Below are positions 55,118 through 64,000 of a stretch of DNA of 64,000 nt, piece by piece. A model generated the notes under the pieces. The model did not search any database and was not told the DNA's origin. It saw only the letters and a program-made list of their open reading frames with translations. Position 1 is the first letter of the stretch, and every line of letters starts with the position of its first letter. The stretch is from Pseudomonas sp. PSKL.D1 (lineage in GTDB: Bacteria > Pseudomonadota > Gammaproteobacteria > Pseudomonadales > Pseudomonadaceae). The position numbers were made by a program, and so were the translations under genes. The stretch is taken from assembly GCF_028898945.1 (NCBI RefSeq), contig NZ_CP118607.1, positions 434,001 to 498,000 of the forward strand, given 5' to 3'.

Positions 55118-55844
55118 AGTCCGTGACCTGCTGAAAGTCTTCGACACCCGCGGCCATGTTGTGCGTGCTGTGGACAATGTCACCACTCGCGTGGCCAAGG
55201 GCGAAGTGGTGGTTGTGCTCGGCCCGTCCGGTTCGGGCAAGTCCACTTTCCTGCGCTGCCTGAACGGCCTTGAGCATTTCGACGAAGGCCACGTGGCCAT
55301 CGACGGCCTGCAACTGGATGACCCAAAGACCGACATCAACGCCTATCGGCGCGAAGTCGGCATGGTGTTCCAGCATTTCAACCTGTTCCCGCACATGACC
55401 GTGCTGGAGAACCTGTGCCTGGCGCAGAAGGTGGTGCGCAAGCGCAACAAGGCCGAGCGCGAAGCCAAGGCCCTTGCGTTGCTTGAAAAGGTGGGTATCG
55501 CACAGAAGGCCAACGAGTATCCGTCGCGGCTTTCTGGTGGCCAGCAACAACGGGTAGCGATTGCCCGTGCCCTGGCGATGGACCCCAAAGTGATGCTGTT
55601 CGACGAGCCCACTTCGGCGCTGGACCCGGAAATGGTCGGTGAGGTGCTGGATGTAATGAAGACGCTGGCCCAGGAAGGCATGACCATGGTCTGCGTAACC
55701 CACGAAATGGGCTTTGCCCGGGAAGTGGCGGACCGTGTGTTGTTCTTTGATCATGGCAAGTTGCTGGAAGACTCGGCGCCGGTTGAGTTCTTTGCATCGC
55801 CGAAGGATCCGCGGGCGCAGGCCTTCCTGCGGCAGGTGCTTTAA
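55110..55844 (+). CDS. Amino-acid ABC transporter ATPase
   Basis: ATPase of the GlnQ/HisP type. I chose GTG 55110 ([15 protein letters not shown]), with GGAGG 10 bp upstream, giving 244 residues. It has Walker [10 protein letters not shown] (about 37-45), Q-loop [12 protein letters not shown], signature [19 protein letters not shown], Walker [17 protein letters not shown] and the H-loop [16 protein letters not shown]. It closes the transporter operon; a REP pair follows. Confidence 0.95.
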   Translation: MIEVRDLLKVFDTRGHVVRAVDNVTTRVAKGEVVVVLGPSGSGKSTFLRCLNGLEHFDEGHVAIDGLQLDDPKTDINAYRREVGMVFQHFNLFPHMTVLENLCLAQKVVRKRNKAEREAKALALLEKVGIAQKANEYPSRLSGGQQQRVAIARALAMDPKVMLFDEPTSALDPEMVGEVLDVMKTLAQEGMTMVCVTHEMGFAREVADRVLFFDHGKLLEDSAPVEFFASPKDPRAQAFLRQVL

Positions 55845-55856
55845 CCGTACCGGCCT

Positions 55857-55924
55857 CTTCGCGGCTAAAGCCGCTCCTACAGGTTCCGCAATCCTCCTGT
55901 GGGGGCGGCGATATACCCGCGAAG
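55857..55924. repeat. Imperfect REP pair between convergent ATPase and chemoreceptor genes
   Basis: CTTCGCGGCTAAAGCCGCTC is matched by an imperfect inverted copy (GGGGGCGGCGATATACCCGC). It fills the gap between two gene ends. Confidence 0.7.
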
Positions 55925-55938
55925 AAGGCGCCGCGATT

Positions 55939-57510
55939 TTACAGCCTGAACCGCCCCACCATCCCGCGCAACTGCTGCCCCAATTGCTCCAATTCCCCGC
56001 TGGAAGCTGCCGTCTGCTCGCTCGCTGCAGAGGTCAGGTCCGACACGTCCCGCACATTCAAAACACTGCGGTTGATCTGCTCCGCCACCACGCTCTGCTG
56101 TTCGCTGGCCGTGGCGATCTGCTGATTCATCCCCTGGATGTTCGACACCGTGTCGGTGATTCGCCCTAAAGCATCCCCAGCCTTGCGGCTTAGCTCCACG
56201 CTTTGCTCCGTTAGCTGCTTGCTGCTGTCCAGCAATTGAGTCACCTCGTCGGTGCCACTGTGCAGGCTGCCGATCAGCTGTTCGATCTCTTCCGTGGAGT
56301 GTTGCGTGCGTTGCGCCAACCCGCGTACCTCGTCGGCAACCACGGCAAATCCGCGTCCGGCCTCTCCGGCGCGGGCCGCTTCGATGGCCGCGTTCAGCGC
56401 CAGCAGGTTGGTTTGCTCCGAGACCGACTTGATCACATCCAGAATGCTGCCGATACGCTGGCCTTCTCCAGCCAGATGCTGCATGGCCGCCAAACAGTGG
56501 TCCATCTGCGCGGCCAGGCGCTCAATGCGCTCGATGGCTTCAGCCACGACCTTGTCCCCGAGCTGTGCCTGTTGGTCGGCATCGGTCGCGGCTTGGGAGG
56601 CTTGCTCGGCATTGCGCGCAACTTCCTGCACCGTGGCGCTCATCTGGTGCATGGCGGTGGCCACCTGGTCGGTTTCTTCGCGTTGCTGGCTGATGCGCAC
56701 TTGGGTGTCGTGGCTGCTGGCTGCAAGCTGGGTGGCCGCCTGTGACAGGTGGCCGACCCCTTGGTCTATGCCGCCAATCAATTCCCGCAGGCTTAGAGTC
56801 ATGTCGCGCATGCTGGCCTGCAATTGCCCCAGTTCATCTTGCCGATGTGCAGGCTCCTGCAAGCTCAATTCGCCACGGGCGATGCGGGCTGCCTGAGCCA
56901 AGGTCTGGCGCAAGGGGTGGGTGATTTGCCGGGTGATCAACCAACTTGCCACTGTCCCCACCGCCAGCGCCAGCAGGGCCACGATGGCCAACAGAGTGCG
57001 GGCAGCAAGCGCTTCATCGTCGCGTTGCTCCACTTTCCGGGCGCTCAGCTCGACACTGGCTGCGTCGAGCTCGTTGCCCATCTGTTCCATCTGGTGATGC
57101 AACTGCTCCATGCGCGTGGCATTGCGGCTGTCGACGGCCTGTTGCAAGGCCGCGAAGGTTTCACGCAGGCGCTTTAGCACCAGCAGCTTCTGCGTCAGCA
57201 TTTGCTGGGACTCGCCAACACGGCTACGTTGTTGCAGTGCGGTCAGCAGGTGTTCGAGTTGATCAAGGGTTTGATGGATGGTTGCCTTGCTTTGACTGTC
57301 GGCCTGCAGGCGATACGCGAGCCGTTCGGCACGCAGGTCTTTGACCAGGTCAGTGATCAGGCCGATTTCACTGAGTTGTTCCGAGCGGATAATGGCGTCG
57401 TCCAGGGCACGCCAGCCGGTGAGGGTGGTGGCCAGGGTAAGCAAGAGCACCACGGTAAAGCCGAGGGCGAGCTTGGCGCCGACGCTGATGTGGTTGAGGA
57501 AGCCAAACAT
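55939..57510 (-). CDS. Methyl-accepting chemoreceptor, helical (HBM-like) sensor
   Basis: The 523-residue chemoreceptor starts at ATG 57510 ([17 protein letters not shown]), with GGAG 8 bp upstream. TM1 is about 12-33; the periplasmic region (about 34-185) is all-helical and resembles the helical bimodular (HBM) sensors of the adjacent gene. TM2 is about 186-206, then HAMP, and the signalling domain with [22 protein letters not shown] and [14 protein letters not shown]. Its C-terminus ([10 protein letters not shown]) has no methylase tether. The ligand is not predictable, though organic acids are likely by analogy. Confidence 0.9.
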   Translation of the reverse strand: MFGFLNHISVGAKLALGFTVVLLLTLATTLTGWRALDDAIIRSEQLSEIGLITDLVKDLRAERLAYRLQADSQSKATIHQTLDQLEHLLTALQQRSRVGESQQMLTQKLLVLKRLRETFAALQQAVDSRNATRMEQLHHQMEQMGNELDAASVELSARKVEQRDDEALAARTLLAIVALLALAVGTVASWLITRQITHPLRQTLAQAARIARGELSLQEPAHRQDELGQLQASMRDMTLSLRELIGGIDQGVGHLSQAATQLAASSHDTQVRISQQREETDQVATAMHQMSATVQEVARNAEQASQAATDADQQAQLGDKVVAEAIERIERLAAQMDHCLAAMQHLAGEGQRIGSILDVIKSVSEQTNLLALNAAIEAARAGEAGRGFAVVADEVRGLAQRTQHSTEEIEQLIGSLHSGTDEVTQLLDSSKQLTEQSVELSRKAGDALGRITDTVSNIQGMNQQIATASEQQSVVAEQINRSVLNVRDVSDLTSAASEQTAASSGELEQLGQQLRGMVGRFRL

Positions 57511-57677
57511 GGCATGTCTCCGTCCAAATGAAAGGGCTGGCATGCGGGCGAAATGCCTGCGTGCCAGCCCTGCCCATCGGCGGAGGTGTTGTAGGACTTG
57601 ACCTGAAAATCATGTAGGAAAAGTCGCTGTGAGTTGTAGGGCGTGCGTTGAAGGCGTCGGCCTGCTCACCGGGTGAA

Positions 57678-59240
57678 TCAAAGCCTGAATTTACCCACCA
57701 ACCCTTGCAGATGTGTACCTAGCCGCGCCAGTTCGACGCTGGAACTCGCAGTTTCCTCGCTAGCTGCCGAGGTTTGGTCGGAAATATCCCGCACATTCAT
57801 CACGCTGCGGTTTATCTCTTCGGCCGTGGCGCTCTGCTGTTCCGCTGCGGTGGCGATTTGCTGGTTCATCGCCTGGATCGACGACACGGTACGGGTAATG
57901 GTTTCCAGCGAACCGCCGGCACGGCGGGTCAGTTCCACACTGCTGTCTGTAAGCTGACGGCTGGCATCCATCACGTTCGCCACGCGTTGCGTGCCGCTTT
58001 GCAACCCGGCAATCAGCTCTTCGATCTCTTCAGTGGACTGCTGAGTGCGCTGCGCCAGGCTGCGCACTTCGTCAGCCACCACGGCAAAGCCGCGTCCGGC
58101 TTCGCCGGCACGCGCCGCTTCGATGGCTGCGTTAAGCGCCAGAAGGTTGGTCTGCTGGGCCACAGACTTGATAACGTCGAGCACACTGCCAATCTTGTCG
58201 CTCTCGGCCTTGAGCTGGTTCATGGCCTCGCTGGAGTTGACCACCTCACTGGCCAGGCGCTCAATCTGCGCCACCGCTTCGCTGACCACGCGATCACCCT
58301 CGCGGGCCTGCTGGTCGGCCATCAGGGCAGCTTCGGAGGCCTGTTCGGCGCTACGTGCCACTTCGTGCACGGTCGCGGCCATCTCGTTCATCGCAGTGGC
58401 CACCTGGTCGGTTTCGACTTTCTGGTTGTTGACCCCGGCGCTGGTCTGCTCGGTAACGGCCGACAGCTGTTCTGCGGCGCTGGCAATTTGCGTCACGCCG
58501 TCGCCTATACCGCCGATCAGTTCGCGCAGGCCTTGGGTCATGCGTTGCATGCTGGTCTGCAGTTGGCCGAGTTCGTCGCGGCGGGTCGATTGCAGGTTCT
58601 GGCTGAGGTCGCCAGCAGCCACGCGCTCGGCTGCCGCCAACGTCTGGCGCAGGGGGATGATGATCTGTCGGGTAATGGCCCAAGCTGCGAGCAGGCCAAT
58701 GGCAAGGGCCAGTGTGGTTGCGATGGCCAGCAGGTTCTTGGCTTGCTGGGCCCCCGCGTCACGCACTTGGGTTTGCGAAGCGGTCATTGCCTGGCTGGTT
58801 TGCAGCAGCACCGTGCCTTGGTCGGCCATACGTTGCAGTGCCTGGGCGCCGCCGCCTTGCTTCAGTTCGCCGAATGCCTGGCGATACTGGCGGATCGCTT
58901 CGCTCTGCTGCTGCAGCCGCTGGTGGTCGGCGGGCTGCTCGATCTGCCCGAGCATGAACTGCACTTGGCGCTCGACTTCATTCAATGCCCGATCAATGCC
59001 ATCCAGCGAAGCCTGATCGGTTTTACGCTCGTACTGCTGGCGGGCGATGCGCAGGTCCTGGGTGTACTGCTGGATCACCGAGATATTGCCCAGCTTGTCG
59101 CCACGCTCGATGATGCTGTTCATGCCAGACCAGCCCGTTACCGTGATGGCCAAAGTCATGACAAGCACCAGGCCGAAGCCCAGGCCCAGTTTGCGATTGA
59201 CGCTTACATTTCCCAACGCTTGGGAAAACCATCCATACAT
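57678..59240 (-). CDS. mcpQ: McpQ-like chemoreceptor with HBM sensor domain
   Basis: The 520-residue chemoreceptor starts at ATG 59240 ([17 protein letters not shown]), with GGGGAG 7 bp upstream. TM1 is about 18-38; the helical bimodular ligand domain about 39-185; TM2 about 187-207; then HAMP and the signalling hairpin. Its place next to rsmE and tatCBA matches the P. putida citrate receptor McpQ, so I name it so by context. I cannot check the ligand residues. It is 64% or so like its neighbour only in the signalling domain by eye; the sensor domains differ. Confidence 0.8.
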   Translation of the reverse strand: MYGWFSQALGNVSVNRKLGLGFGLVLVMTLAITVTGWSGMNSIIERGDKLGNISVIQQYTQDLRIARQQYERKTDQASLDGIDRALNEVERQVQFMLGQIEQPADHQRLQQQSEAIRQYRQAFGELKQGGGAQALQRMADQGTVLLQTSQAMTASQTQVRDAGAQQAKNLLAIATTLALAIGLLAAWAITRQIIIPLRQTLAAAERVAAGDLSQNLQSTRRDELGQLQTSMQRMTQGLRELIGGIGDGVTQIASAAEQLSAVTEQTSAGVNNQKVETDQVATAMNEMAATVHEVARSAEQASEAALMADQQAREGDRVVSEAVAQIERLASEVVNSSEAMNQLKAESDKIGSVLDVIKSVAQQTNLLALNAAIEAARAGEAGRGFAVVADEVRSLAQRTQQSTEEIEELIAGLQSGTQRVANVMDASRQLTDSSVELTRRAGGSLETITRTVSSIQAMNQQIATAAEQQSATAEEINRSVMNVRDISDQTSAASEETASSSVELARLGTHLQGLVGKFRL

Positions 59241-59339
59241 GTTCGACTCCCCGGTCACTTGGCAGCACGGATTATTGTTGTGTTGCCAGAGCATCGGCCC
59301 GCGCCGGGGAAACTTGACGGATAAAAGCTGACCCGTTCG

Positions 59340-60047
59340 TCAGAAAATCCTTGAGAGCAAAGCAGTTACGGCCGTTTCCACACGCAAGATGCGGTCACCC
59401 AGTTGTACCGGTGCCAGGCCAGCTTTGCCGAGCAGGTCGACTTCGTAAGGGATCCAACCACCTTCCGGGCCGATCGCCAGGGTTACCGGGCCTTCTACTG
59501 CACGCGGGCAAGCAGGGTAGGGGCCGGGATGGCCAACAAGGCCCAAGGTGCCATCTGCGATGGCTGGCAGGCGGTCTTCGACGAACGGCTTGAAGCGCTT
59601 CTCGATGATCACTTCCGGCAGAACCGTGTCGCGGGCCTGCTCAAGGCCGAGAATCAGGTTTTCGCGGATGCTCTCGGGGTTCAGGAAAGGGGTTTGCCAG
59701 AAGCTTTTTTCGACCTTGTAACTGTTGACCAGAATCAGCCGCGTCACACCCAGGGTGGCCACGGTCTGGAACAGCCTGCGCAGCATTTTCGGCCGAGGCA
59801 CTGCAAGCACCAAGGTCAGCGGCAGCTTGGCGGGTGGTGCTTGATCAAAGCCAACTTCCAGTTCTGCCTCGTGCTTTTCCAGGCGCAGAACGGTGGCCTT
59901 GCCCATCAGGCCGTTGATGCGGCCTACACGCAGCGTGTCGCCCACCGCCACGCGGTGGATTTCCTGCATGTGCGTAAAGCGGCGGTCAGCAAGAACCACG
60001 CGGTCGGCCGAGACGAAGTCGGCCTCTTCAAGGAGCAACAGATTCAC
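59340..60047 (-). CDS. rsmE: 16S rRNA (uracil1498-N3)-methyltransferase
   Basis: RsmE is a SPOUT methyltransferase that modifies U1498 of 16S rRNA. The 235-residue protein has an N-terminal PUA-like domain ([24 protein letters not shown], about 26-49) and the knot motif [17 protein letters not shown] (about 193-209), followed by [16 protein letters not shown]. It starts with GTG at 60047, and its GTGA overlaps the tatC stop, so it is read with the Tat genes. Confidence 0.95.
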   Translation of the reverse strand: MNLLLLEEADFVSADRVVLADRRFTHMQEIHRVAVGDTLRVGRINGLMGKATVLRLEKHEAELEVGFDQAPPAKLPLTLVLAVPRPKMLRRLFQTVATLGVTRLILVNSYKVEKSFWQTPFLNPESIRENLILGLEQARDTVLPEVIIEKRFKPFVEDRLPAIADGTLGLVGHPGPYPACPRAVEGPVTLAIGPEGGWIPYEVDLLGKAGLAPVQLGDRILRVETAVTALLSRIF

Positions 60048-60835
60048 GATTGGGTCGCAGGCGGCTGGTCGTTATGGTCGTTCGAAGCTTCATCCGGTGC
60101 AGGGCCGCGCTTGCGTATCAGGCTACCGCACAGCACGCCACACTCGAACAGCAGCCACATCGGCACGGCGAGCAGGGTCTGGGAGAAGATGTCGGGCGGG
60201 GTGAGGATCATGCCGACCACGAAGCAGCCGATGATCACGTAGGGGCGAATTTTCTTCAGGTACTGCACATCGACCACGCCGATCCACACCAGCAGCACCA
60301 CCGCCACCGGGATTTCGAAGGCGACGCCGAAGGCGAAGAACAGGGTCATGACGAAGTCGAGGTAGCTGGCGATGTCCGTCATCATCGACACGCCTTCTGG
60401 TGTGGCGGCGGCGAAGAAGCTGAACATCAGCGGGAACACCAGGAAGTAGGCGAACGCCATGCCTGCATAGAACAGCAGAATGCTCGAAATCAGCAACGGG
60501 ATGGCAATACGCTTTTCATGGCGGTACAGCCCCGGCGCAATGAAGCCCCAGATTTGTTGCAGGATGAACGGGATGGCCAGGAACAGCGACACGATCATGG
60601 TCAGCTTGAACGGCGTCAGGAACGGCGAGGCCACGTCGGTGGCGATCATCGTTGCATTGGCCGGCAAGTGCGCGCGCAGTGGCGCCGAGACCAGGGTGTA
60701 GATCTGCTGGGCGAACGAGAACAACCCGGCAAAAATCAGGAAGATGGCGGCCACGCAACGCAGCAGGCGGGTGCGCAGTTCGGTCAGGTGCGAGACCAGC
60801 GGCATCGGCTGGTCGTGTTCCGGAATTTCGCTCAT
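60044..60835 (-). CDS. tatC: TatC, twin-arginine translocase receptor subunit
   Basis: TatC binds twin-arginine signal peptides and, with TatA and TatB, moves folded proteins across the inner membrane. The 263-residue protein has six membrane helices (about 25-45, 75-100, 110-135, 155-180, 190-210, 215-235) and the conserved [16 protein letters not shown] at the N-terminus, with F(V)[17 protein letters not shown] in the middle. It starts at ATG 60835, overlapping the tatB stop by 4 bp. Confidence 0.97.
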   Translation of the reverse strand: MSEIPEHDQPMPLVSHLTELRTRLLRCVAAIFLIFAGLFSFAQQIYTLVSAPLRAHLPANATMIATDVASPFLTPFKLTMIVSLFLAIPFILQQIWGFIAPGLYRHEKRIAIPLLISSILLFYAGMAFAYFLVFPLMFSFFAAATPEGVSMMTDIASYLDFVMTLFFAFGVAFEIPVAVVLLVWIGVVDVQYLKKIRPYVIIGCFVVGMILTPPDIFSQTLLAVPMWLLFECGVLCGSLIRKRGPAPDEASNDHNDQPPATQS

Positions 60836-61197
60836 GGGACTCGCGGCGGTTGAGGCTGGTCGGGCTGAACGGGCGTGGTCACAGGCGTAACCGGCGCCGG
60901 TGCTGCAGCGGGCTGCTCGGTGGCTGGCGTGGCCGGTGGAGCGGGCGGCATCTGCGGGTTGAGGATGCGCTTGGCCTCCTGTTCCATCTGCAGGATGTGC
61001 TCGTTGTGCAGTTGGCGACGGATGTCATCGGCGCCGATTTCACGCTCGACTTCCGTCTTGATCGCATTGAAGCTGCGTTTGAGCCGGCCGATCCACAGGC
61101 CTGCGGTACGTGCAGCACCGGGCAGGCGCTCGGGGCCGAGCACCAGCAGGGCGACCAGGCCGACGAGCAGCAGCTCGCTGAAGCTGATGCCGAACAT
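60832..61197 (-). CDS. tatB: TatB, twin-arginine translocase subunit
   Basis: TatB is the partner of TatC in signal-peptide recognition. The 121-residue protein has the N-terminal membrane helix ([26 protein letters not shown]), an amphipathic helix ([26 protein letters not shown]) and a Pro/Ala-rich, probably disordered tail. It begins 3 bp after the tatA stop. Confidence 0.95.
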   Translation of the reverse strand: MFGISFSELLLVGLVALLVLGPERLPGAARTAGLWIGRLKRSFNAIKTEVEREIGADDIRRQLHNEHILQMEQEAKRILNPQMPPAPPATPATEQPAAAPAPVTPVTTPVQPDQPQPPRVP

Positions 61198-61200
61198 GGG

Positions 61201-61482
61201 TCAGTCTTTCCGCTGTGGCTCTTGGACCGGCTGAGCCTGGCCCTCGATGGTATGGCCCTGGGGCTGTTGTGCGGTGTTCTGCACAGGTTGTACAGGTGGC
61301 ACCGGCTGCGCTGGCGGCGGGGTCTGTTCGGCCGGTTTGTTCTCTTCGTCGTTCATCGCCTTGCGGAAGCCTTTGATCGACTCGCCCAGGTCGCTGCCGA
61401 AGTTTTTCAGCTTTTTGGTGCCGAACACCAGGACGACGACAACCAGCAGGACGATCCAGTGTTTCCAGTCAAAAATACCCAT
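61201..61482 (-). CDS. tatA: TatA, twin-arginine translocase pore subunit
   Basis: TatA forms the variable pore for folded proteins. The 93-residue protein has the N-terminal helix and hinge ([20 protein letters not shown] then [23 protein letters not shown]) and a Pro/Gln-rich tail. It is first of the tat set (tatA-tatB-tatC) and starts 26 bp after hisE. Confidence 0.96.
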   Translation of the reverse strand: MGIFDWKHWIVLLVVVVLVFGTKKLKNFGSDLGESIKGFRKAMNDEENKPAEQTPPPAQPVPPVQPVQNTAQQPQGHTIEGQAQPVQEPQRKD

Positions 61483-61508
61483 GGTGCTCTCCTAAGAATG
61501 CAATTCGG

Positions 61509-61844
61509 TCAGGCCGAGGGCTGACGTGCGGCCTTTTCATCGTGCCCGGAAAGGCCGAAACGGCGCTCCAGTTCATCTAGCACGGCTTGTGGATGCTGGC
61601 CCAGCGCGCTGAGCATGACCAGGCTATGAAACCACAGGTCTGCGGTTTCATAGATGACATCGCTGCAATCCTTGCTGACGGCGGCATCCTTGGCGGCAAT
61701 GATCGTCTCGATGGACTCTTCGCCGAGCTTTTCAAGGATCTTGTTCAGGCCCTTGTGGTACAGGCTGGCCACGTAGGAGCTGTCTGGCGCGGCTTGCTTG
61801 CGCTCTTCCAGCACTTCGGCCAGGCGGGTGAGGGTGTCGCTCAT
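61509..61844 (-). CDS. hisE: HisE, phosphoribosyl-ATP pyrophosphohydrolase
   Basis: HisE removes pyrophosphate from phosphoribosyl-ATP in histidine synthesis, step two. I chose ATG 61844 ([17 protein letters not shown]), 1 bp after the hisI stop, giving 111 residues. The MazG-like helical core shows [19 protein letters not shown] and [19 protein letters not shown] (metal-binding acidic residues). In enterobacteria HisE is fused to HisI; here they are separate genes. Confidence 0.95.
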   Translation of the reverse strand: MSDTLTRLAEVLEERKQAAPDSSYVASLYHKGLNKILEKLGEESIETIIAAKDAAVSKDCSDVIYETADLWFHSLVMLSALGQHPQAVLDELERRFGLSGHDEKAARQPSA

Positions 61845-61845
61845 G

Positions 61846-62238
61846 TCAGTGTCCTGCGCTGTAGATGGCATCCGGGTCTTTCAACACGGGGTCGACGGTT
61901 TTCCACTGGCCGCCTTCGTAAACGCGGTAGAAGCAGCTTTCACGGCCGGTATGGCAGGCGATATGGCCCAGTTGCTCGACCATCAGGATGATCACGTCGG
62001 CATCGCAGTCCAGGCGCATCTCATGCAGCTTTTGCACATGGCCGGACTCTTCGCCCTTGCGCCACAGTTTGCCACGGGAACGCGACCAGTAGATGGCACG
62101 TTGCTCGGCGGCGGTAAGGGCCAGCGATTCACGGTTCATCCAGGCCATCATCAACACGCGTCCGGTCTTGTGGTCCTGAGCGATTGCCGGTACCAGGCCA
62201 TCGCTGTTCCACTTGATCTCGTCCAGCCAGTCTTTCAT
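61846..62238 (-). CDS. hisI: HisI, phosphoribosyl-AMP cyclohydrolase
   Basis: HisI opens the adenine ring of phosphoribosyl-AMP, step three of histidine synthesis. I chose ATG 62238 ([20 protein letters not shown]), giving 130 residues. Metal-binding motifs [29 protein letters not shown] (about 78-106, with paired Cys and His) and [17 protein letters not shown] are present. A hairpin lies upstream. Confidence 0.96.
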   Translation of the reverse strand: MKDWLDEIKWNSDGLVPAIAQDHKTGRVLMMAWMNRESLALTAAEQRAIYWSRSRGKLWRKGEESGHVQKLHEMRLDCDADVIILMVEQLGHIACHTGRESCFYRVYEGGQWKTVDPVLKDPDAIYSAGH

Positions 62239-62253
62239 CGTCGACTCCAAAAC

Positions 62254-62276
62254 GGGCCCGCTCCTGTACCGGGCCC
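62254..62276 (-). terminator. Hairpin after ubiB
   Basis: GGGCCCG pairs with CGGGCCC across 9 bp; on the minus strand it is followed by TTTTGG. It lies 35 bp after the ubiB stop and before hisI. Confidence 0.6.
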
Positions 62277-62310
62277 TTTGCGCTAGTGTGCCAGCCAGCG
62301 GCGCGGCTGG

Positions 62311-63930
62311 CTATTGGCGCACGATCAGGTAAAGGCCAGCGGCCAGCATCAGCCAGGCGGGCCAGGCGGCGGGGGCGGCGAGGCTGGCGGCTTCGGCAGC
62401 GCTGGCGGCCAGCACCGCACCGCCGCCAAGCAGGCCGGCGCCCAGCAGGCGCAGAGCCCAGCGGTCACCCTGGCGGCGCCGCTCCGGCAGTTGCGGGTCG
62501 TGCAGGTGCGGCTGCGACAGGCGTTCGAGCAGGTCGCGGGTCATGTCGGCCAGGTGCGGCAGTTGTTCGACCTGGCTGTGCAGGTTGCCCAGCACGGCCT
62601 TGGGGCTCATGCGGTCGCGCATCCAGCGTTCGAGGAACGGCTTGGCCGTGCTCCACAGGTCCAGGTCCGGGTAAAGCTGACGGCCCAGGCCCTCGATGTT
62701 GAGCAGGGTTTTTTGCAGCAGCACCAATTGTGGCTGGACTTCCATGTTGAAGCGCCGTGCGGTCTGGAACAGGCGCATCAGTACCTGGCCGAAGGAAATG
62801 TCTTTCAGCGGCTTCTCGAAAATCGGCTCGCACACCGTGCGGATTGCCGCCTCGAACTCGTTGACTTTGGTGTGCGCCGGCACCCAGCCCGAATCGATGT
62901 GCAACTGTGCCACGCGGCGGTAGTCACGCTTGAAGAAGGCGATCAGGTTGCGCGCCAGGTAGTCCTGGTCCTCGGCGGTCAGGCTGCCGACGATGCCGCA
63001 GTCGATGGCGATGTATTGCGGGCTCCACGGTTTGACCGTGCTGACAAAGATGTTGCCCGGGTGCATGTCGGCGTGGAAGAAGCTGTCGCGGAACACTTGG
63101 GTGAAGAACACCTCCACGCCGCGCTCGGCCAGCAGCTTCATATCGGTGCGCTGGTCGGCCAGGGTGGCCATGTCGGTCACCGGTACGCCGTAAATGCGCT
63201 CCATCACCAGCACCTTGGGGCGGCAGTGGTCCCAGTACACCTGGGGCACATACATAAGCTCCGAGCCTTCGAAGTTACGGCGTAGCTGGCTGGCGTTGGC
63301 CGCCTCGCGCAACAGGTCGAGTTCATCGTAGATGGTCTTTTCGTAATCGTTGACGATTTCTACTGGGTGCAGGCGGCGTGCATCGGCCGAGGCGCGCTCG
63401 GCAGCCTTGGCGATCAGGAACAGCCAGGCCAGGTCCTGGGCAATCACTGGCTTCAGGCCCGGGCGCACCACCTTGACCACCACCTCTTCACCACTTTTAA
63501 GGCGCGCGGCGTGTACTTGCGCCACCGAAGCCGAGGCCAGTGGCTCGACGTCGAAGCGGCTGAACACTTCGCCCACCTTGGCGCCAAGTTGCGCTTCGAT
63601 CAGCGCGACAGCCTTTTGCGGGTCGAACGGTGGTACGCGATCCTGCAAAAGCATCAGCTCGTCGGCGATGTCAGTGGGCAGCAGGTCACGCCGCGTGGAC
63701 AGCAACTGGCCGAATTTGATGAAAATCGGCCCCAGGTCCTGCAGCGCCAGGCGCAACCTCGCCCCACGGCTCAGCTCGGATGGCTTGCGCGGCAGCCAGC
63801 GCCAGGGCATCAACAGGCGCAGGCTCATCAGCCACCAAGGCAGGGGCAGGTCGAACAGCAGGTCATCAAGACGGTAGCGGATCACCACGCGCTGGATGCG
63901 GAAAAGACGGCGGACGGCGAGCAGCTTCAT
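62311..63930 (-). CDS. ubiB: UbiB, ubiquinone biosynthesis accessory kinase-like protein
   Basis: UbiB is an atypical kinase/ATPase (ADCK/ABC1 family) needed for ubiquinone assembly at the inner membrane. The 539-residue protein has the KxGQ motif in [17 protein letters not shown] (about 70-86), the alanine-rich loop [14 protein letters not shown] (about 125-138), an [10 protein letters not shown] catalytic segment (about 287-296) and AIDCGIVG. Two membrane helices form the C-terminus (about 495-538). It starts at ATG 63930, overlapping the stop of ubiJ by 4 bp. Confidence 0.96.
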   Translation of the reverse strand: MKLLAVRRLFRIQRVVIRYRLDDLLFDLPLPWWLMSLRLLMPWRWLPRKPSELSRGARLRLALQDLGPIFIKFGQLLSTRRDLLPTDIADELMLLQDRVPPFDPQKAVALIEAQLGAKVGEVFSRFDVEPLASASVAQVHAARLKSGEEVVVKVVRPGLKPVIAQDLAWLFLIAKAAERASADARRLHPVEIVNDYEKTIYDELDLLREAANASQLRRNFEGSELMYVPQVYWDHCRPKVLVMERIYGVPVTDMATLADQRTDMKLLAERGVEVFFTQVFRDSFFHADMHPGNIFVSTVKPWSPQYIAIDCGIVGSLTAEDQDYLARNLIAFFKRDYRRVAQLHIDSGWVPAHTKVNEFEAAIRTVCEPIFEKPLKDISFGQVLMRLFQTARRFNMEVQPQLVLLQKTLLNIEGLGRQLYPDLDLWSTAKPFLERWMRDRMSPKAVLGNLHSQVEQLPHLADMTRDLLERLSQPHLHDPQLPERRRQGDRWALRLLGAGLLGGGAVLAASAAEAASLAAPAAWPAWLMLAAGLYLIVRQ

Positions 63931-64000
63931 GCGTTATCGCTGGTATCAAGGGATCGGGAAAGGCGCTGCAGGCGCGCCTCAAGGCGTTCTATGTCAACCT
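63927..64000 (-). CDS. ubiJ: UbiJ, ubiquinone biosynthesis accessory factor (C-terminal fragment)
   Basis: Only the last 23 codons lie in the window, ending [23 protein letters not shown] before TGA. The coiled-coil-like end and the ATGA overlap with ubiB fit UbiJ (SCP2-domain protein), which usually precedes ubiB. The identification is by position and end sequence only. Confidence 0.7.
   Translation of the reverse strand, partial: VDIERLEARLQRLSRSLDTSDNA

Overview
The window is chromosomal DNA from a gammaproteobacterium, almost certainly of the Pseudomonas putida group. The evidence is GC-rich coding DNA, proteins that match those species closely (HutH, urocanase, OpgH, NtrBC), a gene order I recognise from P. 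putida chromosomes (gpmI-yibN-grxC-secB-trmL ... ntrCB-glnA-thiI-typA ... glgP-fbp ... hut ... pip-dtd-opgGH ... mcpQ-rsmE-tatCBA-hisEI-ubiB), and many REP-type inverted repeats built on GGAGCGG / CCGCTCC. Coding is dense on both strands. I saw no rRNA, tRNA, insertion sequence, integrase or CRISPR array.

Layout. 1-5.4 kb: cell division (envC, partial), glycolysis (gpmI), then yibN-grxC-secB; trmL and a small membrane protein diverge with overlapping start codons. 5.4-10.9 kb: nitrogen control (ntrC, ntrB, an exported chorismate mutase, glnA). glnA has a sigma-54 promoter and two upstream NtrC-type dyads. 11.1-16.1 kb: thiI, typA, two small DUF-type genes behind a highly structured leader, and a cysteine-cluster protein. 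16.2-23.5 kb: glgP, fbp, a DUF924 protein, a dCache chemoreceptor and two lipoproteins including Blc. 23.5-36.5 kb: a complete histidine utilisation island (hutF divergent from hutC-D-U-X-W-V-H1-H2-I-G) with HutC operators, a sigma-54 promoter and an ABC transporter. 36.6-46.9 kb: two giant paralogous leucine-rich-repeat proteins, one ending in a NEL-type E3 ubiquitin ligase domain. 47.1-55.8 kb: pip-dtd, opgGH (periplasmic glucans) and a polar amino-acid ABC transporter. 55.9-64 kb: two chemoreceptors, rsmE, tatCBA, hisE, hisI, ubiB and the end of ubiJ.

How it works together. Histidine enters through HutXWV and is degraded by HutH (H2), HutU, HutI, HutF and HutG. Expression is controlled by HutC and a sigma-54 promoter, which links it to the nitrogen control genes 15 kb away. 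The most interesting items are: (1) the giant LRR/NEL protein and its tandem paralog that lacks the ligase domain; (2) HutH1, an intact ammonia-lyase homolog without the Ala-Ser-Gly triad that makes the MIO cofactor; (3) a leader upstream of the small DUF genes with competing helices and a nested 45-codon ORF; (4) a 206-bp near-palindrome ending in T9 after secB; (5) a three-unit 61-62 bp tandem repeat that starts on a stop codon.
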